Shown here: positions 43,213-53,581 of the stretch, one piece after another
Layout: each line of letters starts with the position of its first letter
Numbering within the stretch: the stretch's first letter is position 1
Assembly (NCBI GenBank): GCA_021773115.1
Contig: JAJFKS010000017.1
Span: 248,001-312,000 of the forward strand
Direction of reading: 5' to 3'
DNA from: Woeseiaceae bacterium
GTDB taxonomy: Bacteria; Pseudomonadota; Gammaproteobacteria; Steroidobacterales; Woeseiaceae
Length of the DNA stretch: 64,000 nt
Made by a program: the position numbers and the translations under genes
The notes under the pieces: generated by a model
What the model saw: the letters and a program-made list of their open reading frames with translations, nothing else
Told to the model about the DNA's origin: nothing
Databases searched by the model: none

Positions 43213-45066
43213 ATGAGTAGCAGAAACATAATCGTCCGAATTCTCTCCTCGATATGGCACGGTCTCGACGGCGTCCGAAAAATTCTGCATTTGCTGCTGT
43301 TGCTGCTGCTGGTACTGGTGCTATTTGGCACAATTTCCGCTACACCAGGGCTCATGCCGCAACGTGCGGCTCTGCTGATTCAACCTGTCGGGACCTTGGT
43401 CGATCAGCTGCAGGGCGACCCGTATGATCGTGCGCTTGCGGAGCTACTCGGCGATGCCGTGGCGCAGACTTTGGTGCAGGATCTGGTCGACGCGCTGGAG
43501 TTCGCTAAAACCGACAATCGTATTGTGGCGGTGCACCTGGAAATGAGTGCACTGGGGGGCGGCGGACTGAGCAAGTTGCGCACGATCGCGGCGGCAATTG
43601 ATGATTTCCAGACCTCGGGCAAACCGGTCATCGCGAGTGCCGACATATACAGCCAGGCTGCCTATTATCTCGCAGCACACGCCGACAACGTCTACTTGAA
43701 TCCCGAAGGCATGGTATTTGTTCGTGGTTACGGCGGCTACCGGACCTACTACAAGGATGCAATCGACAAGTTGCGACTGGACTGGAACGTGTTTCGTGTC
43801 GGTACACACAAATCCTTCGTGGAGCCGTACACGCGCATGGATATGTCTCCCGAAGATCGCGAGTCGAGGTCCCGACTGATTGATCAATTCTGGGCGATGT
43901 ATCTCGAGGACGTTGAATTGGCGAAAGGCCTCGCCAAAGGCAGCGTCGACGATTTCGTGCAGAATATGGTCGCCCATGCCAGCGCGTCGGGCGGCGACAT
44001 TGCAATCGCAGCGCGAGAGGCAGGACTGGTTGACGAACTTTTGGGTCACGTCGAAATTCGCGAAACGCTGAAAGCGATAGCGGGCGAAGACAAGCATGAC
44101 AGTACGCTTTACGCGGCAGTTCATTCCGCCGATTACCTTCGACAGGCGCGACTTTTACACGGCGACGCGGCACAGGACGAAAACGTCGCGATAATCGTCG
44201 CCGCGGGCGAAATACTTGACGGATCGCAACCATCCGGCACCATTGGTGGAGATTCGACGGCTTTGCTACTTCGCCGGGCACTTGCTGACGATTCGGTCAA
44301 AGCGGTTGTATTGCGTATAGATAGTCCGGGCGGCAGTGTGTTCGCGTCCGAGGTCATTGCACAGGAAATTGAGGCATTGAAGGCGGCCGGAAAACCGGTT
44401 GTGGCTTCGATGGGGAGTGTCGCAGCATCCGGAGGTTACTGGATATCCGTCGTGGCGGACAAGGTCATGGCGAGTCCTGCCACAGTAACAGGTTCGATTG
44501 GTGTTTTCGGCATGTTTCCCACGTATCAGCGCACGATGCAGGCCATCGGCGTCGCCACGGATGGCGTCGGCACAACGCCGTGGGTTGGGCAATTGCGCCC
44601 TGATCGCGAAATGTCGGAGGACATGAAAGCCTTGTTCCAGCTAATCATCAATGACACGTACGATGACTTTATCAGCGGTGTCGCCGTCAGACGCCAGATG
44701 GACAAGCAGGCTGTGGATACGATTGCACAGGGCCAGGTCTGGAGTGGCAGCGATGCATTACAGAACGGCTTGATCGATGAACTGGGCACGCGTGACGACG
44801 CCATTCGAGCTGCGGCCGAGCTGGCCGGATTGTCGGGCTCCGGCTACGGACAGAAACTGATCGAACCTCAATTGTCGCCGACCGAACAGATGATTCTCGA
44901 CTTTCTGGCTGTTGCCAAGAGCACCGGTATTGAAATTGCGACGCTCGTGGACGCGCCCAATGCGCTGGAGACTTTCGCCAATGGGCTGCAGCAGCTGCTC
45001 GCCGGATTGTCGAAATTCAACGATCCGAAAGGCGTTTACTCACACTGTTTTTGCGAGGTCGACTAG
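43213..45066 (+). CDS. sppA: Signal peptide peptidase SppA, long type
   Basis: Membrane-anchored serine protease that degrades cleaved signal peptides in the periplasm, 617 aa from the ATG at 43213; the frame extends back into the previous gene but a start there is not credible. TM anchor around residues 20-45. It has the tandem S49 layout of E. coli SppA: the catalytic lysine is in the N-terminal half (Lys200 in GTHKSFVEPYTR) and the nucleophile in the C-terminal half (Ser406 in SVAASGGYW). It ends 4 nt before the convergent tdh gene. Confidence 0.96.
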   Translation: MSSRNIIVRILSSIWHGLDGVRKILHLLLLLLLVLVLFGTISATPGLMPQRAALLIQPVGTLVDQLQGDPYDRALAELLGDAVAQTLVQDLVDALEFAKTDNRIVAVHLEMSALGGGGLSKLRTIAAAIDDFQTSGKPVIASADIYSQAAYYLAAHADNVYLNPEGMVFVRGYGGYRTYYKDAIDKLRLDWNVFRVGTHKSFVEPYTRMDMSPEDRESRSRLIDQFWAMYLEDVELAKGLAKGSVDDFVQNMVAHASASGGDIAIAAREAGLVDELLGHVEIRETLKAIAGEDKHDSTLYAAVHSADYLRQARLLHGDAAQDENVAIIVAAGEILDGSQPSGTIGGDSTALLLRRALADDSVKAVVLRIDSPGGSVFASEVIAQEIEALKAAGKPVVASMGSVAASGGYWISVVADKVMASPATVTGSIGVFGMFPTYQRTMQAIGVATDGVGTTPWVGQLRPDREMSEDMKALFQLIINDTYDDFISGVAVRRQMDKQAVDTIAQGQVWSGSDALQNGLIDELGTRDDAIRAAAELAGLSGSGYGQKLIEPQLSPTEQMILDFLAVAKSTGIEIATLVDAPNALETFANGLQQLLAGLSKFNDPKGVYSHCFCEVD

Positions 45067-45070
45067 GTGT

Positions 45071-46108
45071 CTACAGGGCCTGGTTCCAGTGCAAAATGAC
45101 TTTGCCGCTTTGACCGGATTCCATTAGTTCAAAAGCAGGTTGAAACTCGTCCATTGGGAAGTGATGCGTGATAATCGGTTCAATGTTGAGTCCGCTCTGC
45201 AGCATGCTTGACATCTTGTACCAGGTCTCAAACATCTCGCGGCCGTAGATGCCCTTGAGCACCAGCCCCTTGAAGATGATTTGATTCCAGTCGACACTGG
45301 TTTCTTCCGGCGGAATGCCGAGGATTGCGATTTTGCCGCCGTGATGCATCGTTCGTAGCATGTCGCGGAATGCCTGTGGGTTGCCAGACATTTCCATGCC
45401 GACATCGAAACCTTCTTCCATGCGGAGTTCTTTCATTACATCATCAAGGGTCTCCTTGCTGACATTGACCGCACGCGTCGCGCCCATTTTTCGGGCGAGA
45501 TCGAGGCGATATTCATTGACATCGGTAATCACGACGTGACGTGCACCGGCATACTTGGCGACTGCAACGGCCATCACGCCAATGGGACCGGCACCAGTGA
45601 TCAGTACATCTTCACCCACCAGGTCGAAAGACAAGGCGGTATGCGTGGCATTGCCCAAAGGATCCAGAATCGACGCCATATCGTCGCTAATCGAATCCGG
45701 TAGTTTGAAGGCATTGAATGCAGGCACCGAAATGAATTCGGCGAATGCGCCGGGTCGATTGACGCCGACACCAGACGAATTCATGCATAAATGCCTGCGA
45801 CCAGCGCGACAATTACGACACACGCCGCAGGTTATGTGCCCCTCAGCCGACACCCGATCACCAATCGCAAAGCCGCGGACTTCTTCACCCATGGCGACGA
45901 TCTGCCCACTGAATTCATGGCCGACGGCAAGTGGCACCGGGATCGTGGCTTTTGCCCAGTCATCCCATTTGAAAATGTGAATATCCGTGCCGCAAATTGC
46001 GGTTCGCCTGACCTGGATCAGGACGTCATTGTGGCCGACCTCCGGCTTGTCGATGTCCTTAAGCCAGATGCCGCGTTCGGCTTTCGCCTTTACCAGTGCT
46101 TTCATCAT
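45071..46108 (-). CDS. tdh: L-threonine 3-dehydrogenase
   Basis: Zinc-dependent NAD dehydrogenase of 345 aa converting threonine to 2-amino-3-ketobutyrate. It has catalytic zinc ligands ([19 protein letters not shown]), the four-cysteine structural zinc lobe [15 protein letters not shown] and the Rossmann motif [18 protein letters not shown]. Threonine-dehydrogenase features include [16 protein letters not shown]. It lies downstream of kbl by 62 nt, together forming the threonine-to-glycine pathway. ATG ATG start. Confidence 0.97.
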   Translation of the reverse strand: MMKALVKAKAERGIWLKDIDKPEVGHNDVLIQVRRTAICGTDIHIFKWDDWAKATIPVPLAVGHEFSGQIVAMGEEVRGFAIGDRVSAEGHITCGVCRNCRAGRRHLCMNSSGVGVNRPGAFAEFISVPAFNAFKLPDSISDDMASILDPLGNATHTALSFDLVGEDVLITGAGPIGVMAVAVAKYAGARHVVITDVNEYRLDLARKMGATRAVNVSKETLDDVMKELRMEEGFDVGMEMSGNPQAFRDMLRTMHHGGKIAILGIPPEETSVDWNQIIFKGLVLKGIYGREMFETWYKMSSMLQSGLNIEPIITHHFPMDEFQPAFELMESGQSGKVILHWNQAL

Positions 46109-46170
46109 GTTTCCTAGTGGTCCAACAAGTTAGTATTGATGGGTTCAGCGAGCTGTGAAGCGGTTGGCCG

Positions 46171-47370
46171 CTAGCGAATGACTTTCAGTTCACGGCCGAC
46201 CGCAGTGAATGCGTCGATCGCAATATCGAGTTGAGCCTTTGACAGTCCCGCTGACATCTGCGTCCGAATTCGCGCTTGTCCTTTCGGGACCACTGGAAAA
46301 GCAAAACCGACAACATAGACTCCTCGCTCAAGTAACTTGTCAGCCATCTGGGACGCCAGCCTGGCATCGCCCAACATAACAGGAATAATGGGGTGTTCGC
46401 CGGGCTTTAAGTCGAATCCACGCTCGGTCATCTTCGCACGGAAATACGCTGCGTTGCTGTGCAGTTGCTGTTGCAGGGAGTTATCACGTTCGAGCAGGTC
46501 CAGAACGGCGATGGACGATGCTGCGATCATCGGCGCGACAGAATTTGAGAACAAGTAGGGGCGTGACCGCTGCCTTAGCCAGCCAACGATCTCGGCACGA
46601 CCGGAAGTGTAGCCACCTGATGCACCACCAAGGGCTTTACCCAGCGTGCCGGTGATAATGTCAATACGCCCGATGACATCTCGGTACTCATGCGTACCAC
46701 GGCCGTGCTCACCCAGGAACCCGGTCGCGTGGCAATCATCGATCATCGTCAATGCATCATGCTGGTCAGCGAGGTCGCAGATACCCTGAAGGTTGGCGAT
46801 GGTTCCATCCATTGAAAAGACGCCGTCCGATACGATGAGTCGATGTTTCGACTCGCTGGCGGCGACCAGCTGAGTTTTGAGGTCCTGCATGTCGTTGTTG
46901 GCATATCGAAAACGCGCTGCCTTGCTGAGCCTGATGCCGTCGATGATGCTGGCGTGATTCAAGGCATCACTGATGACGGCGTCCTCTGGGTTGAGAATGG
47001 TCTCAAAGAGGCCGCCATTTGCATCGAAGCAGGACGGATACAAGATCGTATCCTCGGTACCGAGGAATGCGCTGAGTCGGTCTTCGAGTTGTTTGTGGAT
47101 TGTCTGTGTGCCACAAATAAAGCGCACGGAGGCCATGCCGTAGCCAAAGTCGTCGAGGGCCTTATGCGCCGCAGCAATGACATCGGGGTGGTTGGCCAGA
47201 CCAAGGTAGTTGTTGGCGCAAAGATTCAGAACTTCTGTCGTCGTCCCGTTACTGCGAACTTTTATCGCCGCCTGTTGCGGGCCGGCGATCAGGCGTTCGG
47301 ATTTAAAGAGTCCCTCGGCTTTGAGCGCCTCGGTCTGCGTCGCGAGTGATTTGAGAAATGCTTCAGGCAC
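46171..47370 (-). CDS. kbl: 2-amino-3-ketobutyrate coenzyme A ligase (glycine C-acetyltransferase)
   Basis: PLP enzyme that cleaves 2-amino-3-ketobutyrate with CoA into glycine and acetyl-CoA, 399 aa from GTG 47370. Motifs: [38 protein letters not shown] [39 protein letters not shown], and the PLP lysine in [22 protein letters not shown] at 47385 is an alternative start (404 aa); the GTG aligns with the E. coli N terminus. It is divergent from putA with 143 nt between. tdh follows. Confidence 0.96.
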   Translation of the reverse strand: MPEAFLKSLATQTEALKAEGLFKSERLIAGPQQAAIKVRSNGTTTEVLNLCANNYLGLANHPDVIAAAHKALDDFGYGMASVRFICGTQTIHKQLEDRLSAFLGTEDTILYPSCFDANGGLFETILNPEDAVISDALNHASIIDGIRLSKAARFRYANNDMQDLKTQLVAASESKHRLIVSDGVFSMDGTIANLQGICDLADQHDALTMIDDCHATGFLGEHGRGTHEYRDVIGRIDIITGTLGKALGGASGGYTSGRAEIVGWLRQRSRPYLFSNSVAPMIAASSIAVLDLLERDNSLQQQLHSNAAYFRAKMTERGFDLKPGEHPIIPVMLGDARLASQMADKLLERGVYVVGFAFPVVPKGQARIRTQMSAGLSKAQLDIAIDAFTAVGRELKVIR

Positions 47371-47399
47371 GGTCGTGTCCAGCAATTGAGTGGCCGGAA

Positions 47400-47457
47400 A
47401 TTATATATCGATTTGCCTCCAATACCGATGCCTGCGACGCGCTTAATATCCTATAAT
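47400..47457. promoter_or_regulatory. Divergent kbl/putA promoter region
   Basis: Two -10-like TATAAT hexamers face outward: minus strand 47405-47400 toward kbl, plus strand 47452-47457 toward putA. No convincing -35 boxes or operators were seen, so activation by a regulator (for example an Lrp- or PutR-type protein) is possible but unshown. Confidence 0.35.
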
Positions 47458-47513
47458 CGCTCGCCTTGTGTCTCTATTTTTCGGCCCTGTGAGCGGGTCT
47501 TCGGAGTCAATTC

Positions 47514-50500
47514 ATGCGCTTTTCAGATCAGCCTGCTGCCCGGGAAGGCAGGATTTCCAGCATCCACGACCTCTACCTGAGCGACGAGCAGGCACTGGTG
47601 CGTGAGTTGGCAGACGCCGCCGATCCGGGTGAGTCTGGTAGAAAAAAAATCCATGCGACCGCGGCAAAGCTGGTGCAAGCGGTACGGCGTGACGCTGAGA
47701 AAGAAGGTGGTATCGAAGCCTTTCTACAGCAATATGACCTGTCCTCGGAAGAGGGTGTGTTGCTGATGTGTATTGCCGAGGCTTTACTGCGCATTCCGGA
47801 TGCCGATACCGCGGACAAACTTATCGCTGACAAGATCACATCCGCCAAATGGGAAGACCACTTGGGCGTTAGCGACTCGTTGTTCGTTAATGCATCGACA
47901 TGGGGGCTCATGCTTACCGGTCAGTTACTGAAGGTCGACGACAGCGCGAAGCGCAACCCCACGAAGGTACTGCAGAAGCTTGCGAGCCGTGCTGGCGAGC
48001 CGGTTGTGCGTACCGCTATGCGGCAGGCCATGCGCATCATGGGCCACCAGTTCGTGATGGGTCGGACGATCGGTGAAGCATTGAAACGCTCTGTCAAGAA
48101 AGAAAACAGGGATTACCGATATTCGTTCGACATGCTCGGCGAAGCAGCGCTGACTGGAGTCGACGCGGCGCGATACTTTGACAGCTACAACAACGCGATC
48201 GAGGCGATCGGAAATGGTCCGCAAAATGCACCGGCCGATATTTTTTCTGCAGCCAGTATTTCCGTGAAACTGTCGGCGTTGCATCCCCGCTATCTCTATA
48301 CTCACGAAGCACGCGTCATGAAGGAGCTCGTGCCGAAAGTAATCGAGCTTGCTAAGCGCGCCAAAGAATCCGGCATTGGCTTGACGGTCGACGCGGAAGA
48401 AGCTGATCGGCTGGAACTGTCGCTGGACGTTTTCGAGGCAGCATTTCGTGATTCGGCGCTCGATGGCTGGGACGGCATGGGTCTGGCGCTACAAACCTAT
48501 CAGCGCCGCGCTCGTTCTGCGCTAACGTTTATTAATGCCCTCGGTGCCGATGTTGGCAGACGCATTCCTGTGCGCCTTGTGAAAGGTGCTTACTGGGATA
48601 CTGAAATCAAACGTGGTCAGGAGCAAGGCCTCGAAAGTTACCCGGTATTTACACGCAAGGTGCACACAGACGTTTCCTATCTTGCCTGCGCGAGGCAGGC
48701 GCTGACAAAGAGCGACAATGTTTATCCTCAGTTTGCGACACATAATGCACACACGCTGTCGAGCATCCTGCATTATGCAGGCTCGAATCGAGACTATGAA
48801 TTCCAGCGACTCCACGGCATGGGTGAAGAGCTCTACGCCGAAGTTGTCGACGAAGAGAAAATAGGCCGTCCGTGTCGCGTCTATGCACCGGTTGGAAGTC
48901 ACGAGGACCTGTTGCCATACCTGGTCCGACGATTGCTGGAGAATGGTGCAAATACATCGTTCGTGAATCGCATTGTTGATGAGTCAATCGAAGTTGATGA
49001 CATTGTCGCAGATCCAATTGCCGCGACCCGTGAACACGATTGTCAGCCTCACCCGAAGATCGTCACACCCGCCGATATTTTTGGCGAGGTCCGCCGCAAT
49101 TCGCGCGGCATTAATTTACCGGACCGGACCGTTCGGCGTGCGTTACTGGAAGCGATGGATGAGCAATCGCCGAAGCCCTGGAGCGCAGCACCAATCGTCA
49201 ATGGCAAGTTACAGACGGGTGACAGAAGCATTTCGGAAAATCCTGCGAATAATTCCGAGACCGTCGGTGACTGTCAGCTTGCGACTGCATCGATGGTCGA
49301 TGATGCACTGGCCGTTGCCAGTAAGGGTCAGGTCGTGTGGGACCGAACCCCGGCGGACAGGCGTGCGGCGATACTGAACAAGGCTGCGGACCTCTTCGAA
49401 GACAACACGGCCGAGTTGTTGGCATTGTGTGTCAAAGAGGCTGGCAAGACGCTGCCGGACGCGCTGTCCGAACTTCGCGAGGCCGTCGACTTCTTGCGCT
49501 ATTACGCCGCAGAGGCAAGCAAGCAATTCGGTGCGCCGAGTGTAATGCCCGGACCGACAGGCGAGCGAAATACACTAGGCCTGCGCGGCCGTGGCATATT
49601 TGTCTGTATCAGTCCGTGGAACTTCCCGCTGGCAATTTTTACCGGACAGGTTGCAGCGGCTTTGGCGGCGGGCAACGCCGTGCTCGCGAAGCCGGCGGAG
49701 CAAACACCGCTCGTGGCATTCCGTGCGGTACAGCTAATGCTTGAGGCTGGCGTGCCGGCGAATGTCCTGCACTTTTTACCCGGTGATGGCGCACGTGTTG
49801 GTGGCCATGCGGTGGCAGACCCACGTGTAGCCGGAGTCGCATTCACCGGGTCAACTGAAACCGCACGAGTGATCAACAAGTCCCTCGCGAATCGTGACGG
49901 CCCGATCGCGGTGTTTATCGCAGAAACCGGTGGCCAGAACGCAATGTTTGTCGACAGTTCTGCGTTACCTGAACAAGTGGTACTCGACAGTGTTTTCTCG
50001 GCATTCAACAGTGCCGGGCAACGATGTTCGGCATTACGACTGCTGTGTTTGCAGGAAGAAATCGCACCGCGTGTCATCGAATTGCTGGTCGGCCACATGG
50101 ATGAATTGTCCATTGCCGATCCGGCCTTATTCGATACAGATGTTGGACCCGCGATTGACGAGGATGCACGTGGCCTCCTCGAGGCGCATGTCAAGCGCAT
50201 GGAGTCGGAAGCAAAAATATTGCATCGCTGCGCATTGCCGTCGAGCAGCAAGGCTGGCACCTTTTTTGCGCCGACCCTGGTTGAAATCGACAGCGTCGAC
50301 GTCTTGCAACGCGAGGTTTTCGGTCCGGTTCTGCATGTGCTCCGCTTCAAGAGCAGGAATCTGACGTCGACGCTCGACGCGATCAATGCAACCGGCTACG
50401 GTCTGACAATGGGATTACACAGTCGCATTGACTCGCGCGCCGTAAAACTCGCTGAACTGTCAGGCGCGGGCAACATCTACATAAACCGCAATATGATTGG

Positions 50501-50666
50501 CGCTGTTGTGGGCGTGCAGCCGTTTGGCGGTCGTGGGTTGTCGGGCACGGGGCCCAAGGCCGGCGGGCCACATTACCTGCCGCGTTTCGCGAGTGAATAT
50601 ACGGTGAGTAACAACATATCCGCCGTCGGTGGCAACGCGAGTCTTTTGGCACTGGCGGGCGACTAA
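47514..50666 (+). CDS. putA: Bifunctional proline dehydrogenase / delta-1-pyrroline-5-carboxylate dehydrogenase PutA
   Basis: 1050-aa enzyme oxidising proline to glutamate. It lacks the N-terminal ribbon-helix-helix DNA-binding domain of E. coli PutA (1320 aa), so it is a catalytic-only PutA. The FAD-dependent proline dehydrogenase barrel (about 150-470) has KGAYWDTEIKRGQ and FATHNAHTL; the NAD-dependent aldehyde dehydrogenase domain (about 540-1020) has SPWNFPLAIF, AFTGSTETARVI and the catalytic cysteine in FNSAGQRCSALR. putA is divergent from kbl and overlaps sdaA by one nucleotide (TAATG). Confidence 0.98.
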   Translation: MRFSDQPAAREGRISSIHDLYLSDEQALVRELADAADPGESGRKKIHATAAKLVQAVRRDAEKEGGIEAFLQQYDLSSEEGVLLMCIAEALLRIPDADTADKLIADKITSAKWEDHLGVSDSLFVNASTWGLMLTGQLLKVDDSAKRNPTKVLQKLASRAGEPVVRTAMRQAMRIMGHQFVMGRTIGEALKRSVKKENRDYRYSFDMLGEAALTGVDAARYFDSYNNAIEAIGNGPQNAPADIFSAASISVKLSALHPRYLYTHEARVMKELVPKVIELAKRAKESGIGLTVDAEEADRLELSLDVFEAAFRDSALDGWDGMGLALQTYQRRARSALTFINALGADVGRRIPVRLVKGAYWDTEIKRGQEQGLESYPVFTRKVHTDVSYLACARQALTKSDNVYPQFATHNAHTLSSILHYAGSNRDYEFQRLHGMGEELYAEVVDEEKIGRPCRVYAPVGSHEDLLPYLVRRLLENGANTSFVNRIVDESIEVDDIVADPIAATREHDCQPHPKIVTPADIFGEVRRNSRGINLPDRTVRRALLEAMDEQSPKPWSAAPIVNGKLQTGDRSISENPANNSETVGDCQLATASMVDDALAVASKGQVVWDRTPADRRAAILNKAADLFEDNTAELLALCVKEAGKTLPDALSELREAVDFLRYYAAEASKQFGAPSVMPGPTGERNTLGLRGRGIFVCISPWNFPLAIFTGQVAAALAAGNAVLAKPAEQTPLVAFRAVQLMLEAGVPANVLHFLPGDGARVGGHAVADPRVAGVAFTGSTETARVINKSLANRDGPIAVFIAETGGQNAMFVDSSALPEQVVLDSVFSAFNSAGQRCSALRLLCLQEEIAPRVIELLVGHMDELSIADPALFDTDVGPAIDEDARGLLEAHVKRMESEAKILHRCALPSSSKAGTFFAPTLVEIDSVDVLQREVFGPVLHVLRFKSRNLTSTLDAINATGYGLTMGLHSRIDSRAVKLAELSGAGNIYINRNMIGAVVGVQPFGGRGLSGTGPKAGGPHYLPRFASEYTVSNNISAVGGNASLLALAGD

Positions 50667-52024
50667 TGGGCACGATCAGCATTTTCGACATTTTCAAGAT
50701 TGGCATCGGTCCGTCCAGCTCTCACACCGTGGGGCCAATGAAGGCAGCACGCGCATTTGTCGATAGCCTGTCCGCTATTGCCAGCGAGGTGGCAAATATT
50801 GACGTGTCGCTGCACGGATCGCTTGCCTGGACGGGGAAAGGGCATGGTACCGATTCCGCAATATTGCTGGGTCTCAGCGGGCTGACACCCGAAAGCATTG
50901 ATCCGGACTCTGTTGAAGGTCGATTGCGAAAGATTCACGGCGAAAAGCGTATTGATGTGCCGGTCATTGGGGAAATGCCCTTTGACCCGCAGGTGAATCT
51001 CGTCTTTAACTTCGAGACCGAGTTGCCGCGGCATACCAATGGTATGAAATTCATAGCGAAAAATGCAGCGGGCGAAAGTCTGGCGGAGGAACTGTATTAC
51101 TCGCTCGGCGGCGGGTTTATCGCACACAATGATGAGCCGGAGCCACTCGCGCAAGAAGGCGAGCCACCGCTACCGTACAAGACCAGCGCGACATTGTTGC
51201 AGCGTGCCGCTGACAACAAACTGACGATTGCCGAACTGGTCTATCGCAATGAGACTTCGTGGCGTCCGGCGGAAGAGGTCGACCAGCGCATCGCAATGCT
51301 TTGCCAGGCGATGCGCGATTGCGTCGCGCGTGGCTTGCGGACGGAAGGCGTGTTGCCGGGCAAAATGTCGGTCCTGCGCCGTGCGCATAAGCTGAACAAG
51401 CGACTCCTGAGTCGCACGCTTGCCTCACCGTTGCAGGCCATGGAATGGGTGAATGCTTACGCGATTGCCGTCAACGAAGAAAATGCATCCGGCGGGCGCG
51501 TCGTGACATCGCCGACCAACGGTGCCGCTGGCATCATTCCGGCGGTCCTGATGTACTACGAGGAGTTCGTACCGGGCGCCAACGAGGAGGGCACCCGCAA
51601 CTACCTGCTGACCGCGGGCGCAATCGGCGTGCTTTATAAGACCAATGCGTCGATATCGGGTGCGGAAATGGGTTGCCAGGGCGAAGTCGGCGTTGCCTGC
51701 TCGATGGCCGCAGGCGGTCTGGCAGCGGCGCTGGGTGGTACGAACGATCATATCGAGGAAGCCGCTGAAATCGGTATGGAACACAACCTCGGTTTGACCT
51801 GCGACCCGATCGGAGGGCTGGTGCAAATCCCCTGCATTGAGCGCAATGCGATGGGGGCAGTCAAGGCCATCAATGCGGCGCAACTGGCTATGCACGGTGA
51901 CGGCACGCACAAGGTTACGCTGGATCAGGTCATTGAGACGATGCGCCAGACCGGCATCGATATGTCAGCGCATTACAAGGAAACCTCCAAAGGCGGACTT
52001 GCCGTGAACGTACCGGAGTGCTGA
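50666..52024 (+). CDS. sdaA: L-serine dehydratase, iron-sulfur type
   Basis: Single-chain [4Fe-4S] enzyme of 452 aa deaminating L-serine to pyruvate. The N-terminal domain opens [25 protein letters not shown]; the catalytic domain includes [19 protein letters not shown]. Cluster cysteines are in [15 protein letters not shown] and [23 protein letters not shown]. The ATG overlaps the putA stop, so proline and serine catabolism are translationally linked. It is adjacent to the convergent sixA gene. Confidence 0.97.
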   Translation: MGTISIFDIFKIGIGPSSSHTVGPMKAARAFVDSLSAIASEVANIDVSLHGSLAWTGKGHGTDSAILLGLSGLTPESIDPDSVEGRLRKIHGEKRIDVPVIGEMPFDPQVNLVFNFETELPRHTNGMKFIAKNAAGESLAEELYYSLGGGFIAHNDEPEPLAQEGEPPLPYKTSATLLQRAADNKLTIAELVYRNETSWRPAEEVDQRIAMLCQAMRDCVARGLRTEGVLPGKMSVLRRAHKLNKRLLSRTLASPLQAMEWVNAYAIAVNEENASGGRVVTSPTNGAAGIIPAVLMYYEEFVPGANEEGTRNYLLTAGAIGVLYKTNASISGAEMGCQGEVGVACSMAAGGLAAALGGTNDHIEEAAEIGMEHNLGLTCDPIGGLVQIPCIERNAMGAVKAINAAQLAMHGDGTHKVTLDQVIETMRQTGIDMSAHYKETSKGGLAVNVPEC

Positions 52025-52025
52025 T

Positions 52026-52520
52026 TTAGATCTTGAGCTTTGGGTAGTCGTAGACGCCAAGTGTTGTCGGCGGCCGTTGATAAAGGCTCCAGTCGTCGCT
52101 TTCGATCGTGACCGAAACCACGCCTGCTGTTGGCAGGTTGTTGCAAAGGCCCGGTACCAGGAAATTAGCAAATCTCGTCAGGCCCGGATTGTGTCCTACG
52201 ATCATCACGTTGTTGAAGCCTTCATCCTGGGCTACGAGGGTATCCTGCAGCGCGGTTAAAGACGCCAGGTAAAGGTGGGCTTCACGCTGCAGGAACTCGA
52301 TTGGGTAGTTGATTTCGCGGGCTATGATGCGTGCACTTTCCCAGGCCCGCTGTGCCGGGCTGGTGATAATCAGCGACGGTCGGATGCCGTGACCACCGAT
52401 GCGCCGGCCCATCTCCAGTGCGTCTCGCTCGCCGCGCTGGTTCAAAGGCCGCTCCCGGTCAGATAACGTGGAATCGTCCCAGCTGGATTTCGCGTGTCTT
52501 ACTAAGGTCAAGGTTTTCAT
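52026..52520 (-). CDS. sixA: Phosphohistidine phosphatase SixA
   Basis: Histidine-phosphatase-superfamily protein of 164 aa with the RHG-type motif LVRHAKSSWDD at the N terminus and a second catalytic histidine in VGHNPGLTRFA. SixA removes phosphate from phosphohistidines, classically in the nitrogen phosphotransferase system and ArcB Hpt domain. It lies at the end of the SUF operon, 24 nt after sufT, and is convergent with sdaA. A link to the Hpt-bearing hybrid kinase in this window is possible but speculative. Confidence 0.92.
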   Translation of the reverse strand: MKTLTLVRHAKSSWDDSTLSDRERPLNQRGERDALEMGRRIGGHGIRPSLIITSPAQRAWESARIIAREINYPIEFLQREAHLYLASLTALQDTLVAQDEGFNNVMIVGHNPGLTRFANFLVPGLCNNLPTAGVVSVTIESDDWSLYQRPPTTLGVYDYPKLKI

Positions 52521-52544
52521 TAGCTTATAGCTATTACTTAAACT

Positions 52545-53096
52545 CTACATTAATCCTGTTTGCAGTCGCGCTTCCTCGGACATCATGCCAACATTCCAGG
52601 GTGGATCAAAAACCAATTCAACCGAGACGTCAATGATTGTCGGAATGATAGCGATTTTCTCCCGCGCATCGGCAACCAGTACCTCGCCCATGCCGCAACC
52701 CGGAGCCGTCAGTGTCATTTCGACGGCGACCGAGCGGTCGCCGTTACCGAGCGGTGTGACGTCGCAACGGTAGACCAGGCCGAGATTAACGATGTCGACT
52801 GGAATTTCAGGGTCGTAGCAGGTTTTCAACTGTTCCCAGATTACCGCCTGGATATCGGCGTCTGTGGCGTTTTCCGGTATCTTGGGCGGCGGAACCGGTT
52901 CTTTGCCCAAGGCATCGGCATCAATGCCTGAGACGCGAAACAGGTTGCCCTCGACATAGACGGTGAAGCTGCCACCGAGCGCTTGCGTGATAAAGCCGCT
53001 GGTTCCCTCGCGCAGCGTCAGTTCTTCGCCGGCCGGGATGATGACGGCGGGGACGTCGCGGGTGAGTGTGAAGGGTTCGTTAGTGTGGCCAAACAT
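52545..53096 (-). CDS. sufT: Iron-sulfur assembly protein SufT (MIP18/DUF59 family)
   Basis: 183-aa protein with a MIP18/DUF59 domain in the C-terminal two thirds (WEQLKTCYDPEIPVDIVNLGLVY, TLTAPGCGMGEVL, DPPWNVGMMSEEAR) and the SufT-specific N-terminal part (TRDVPAVIIPAGEELTLREG). SufT aids maturation or delivery of Fe-S clusters. The ATG at 53096 with AAGGA upstream is preferred over an upstream frame extension into sufU. It starts 8 nt after the sufU stop. Confidence 0.93.
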   Translation of the reverse strand: MFGHTNEPFTLTRDVPAVIIPAGEELTLREGTSGFITQALGGSFTVYVEGNLFRVSGIDADALGKEPVPPPKIPENATDADIQAVIWEQLKTCYDPEIPVDIVNLGLVYRCDVTPLGNGDRSVAVEMTLTAPGCGMGEVLVADAREKIAIIPTIIDVSVELVFDPPWNVGMMSEEARLQTGLM

Positions 53097-53104
53097 GGGT
53101 GTCC

Positions 53105-53581
53105 TTACTCCGTTGTTGCCTGTGACTGCTGATGCAGAGCGGCGTGCAGCGCATGCCAGGCCAGCGTTGCACATTTGATTCTTGAGGGATGATCACGAAC
53201 ACCGTCGAGGGCTTTCAGTTTTGACAGGTTTGCCGTCGTCGTCGCTGCCGGATTCTCAGGTTGCCGCGTCAGTCGTCGTGTCACCGTGCTGAAACAGGCG
53301 TCGGCATCCGCGACCGGCAGGTTACTGACGGCCTCTGTCAGCAATGACGCAGACGCCAGTGAAATCGCACAGCCGGAACCTTCGAAGCTGACCCCCGCTA
53401 TCCTGTCGTTCGAATCAATGCGCAGATATAGCCGCAGCTTGTCACCGCACAGCGGATTAATGCCTTCAGCGCTGTGCGTTGCCGCGTCCAGACGGCCGAA
53501 ATTTCGCGGCTTCCTGGCATGATCGAGAATGAGCTCCCGATACAATTCCTGCAGGTCCTGGTTGTCGGCAGCGGCATTCAT
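53105..53581 (-). CDS. sufU: SufU-type iron-sulfur scaffold / sulfurtransferase
   Basis: 158-aa protein of the NifU N-terminal family. Three conserved cysteines are present: NPLCGDKL, GSGCAISLAS and RIKCATLAWHAL, with the SufU-type insertion LSKLKALDGVRDHPSR before the last. SufU accepts sulfur from SufS. It replaces SufE here, and overlaps sufS by 4 nt. SufBCDSU sets of this type occur in several gammaproteobacteria as well as Gram-positives. Confidence 0.95.
   Translation of the reverse strand: MNAAADNQDLQELYRELILDHARKPRNFGRLDAATHSAEGINPLCGDKLRLYLRIDSNDRIAGVSFEGSGCAISLASASLLTEAVSNLPVADADACFSTVTRRLTRQPENPAATTTANLSKLKALDGVRDHPSRIKCATLAWHALHAALHQQSQATTE

Noticed and set aside
43444..44281. 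Two long antisense frames in sppA
   Set aside because: They mirror the conserved S49 protease coding region; no start signal or domain was seen.
49502..50386. 294-aa antisense open frame in putA
   Set aside because: It is opposite to highly conserved aldehyde-dehydrogenase sequence and shows Ser/Arg/Pro-rich low-complexity composition with no recognisable domain.
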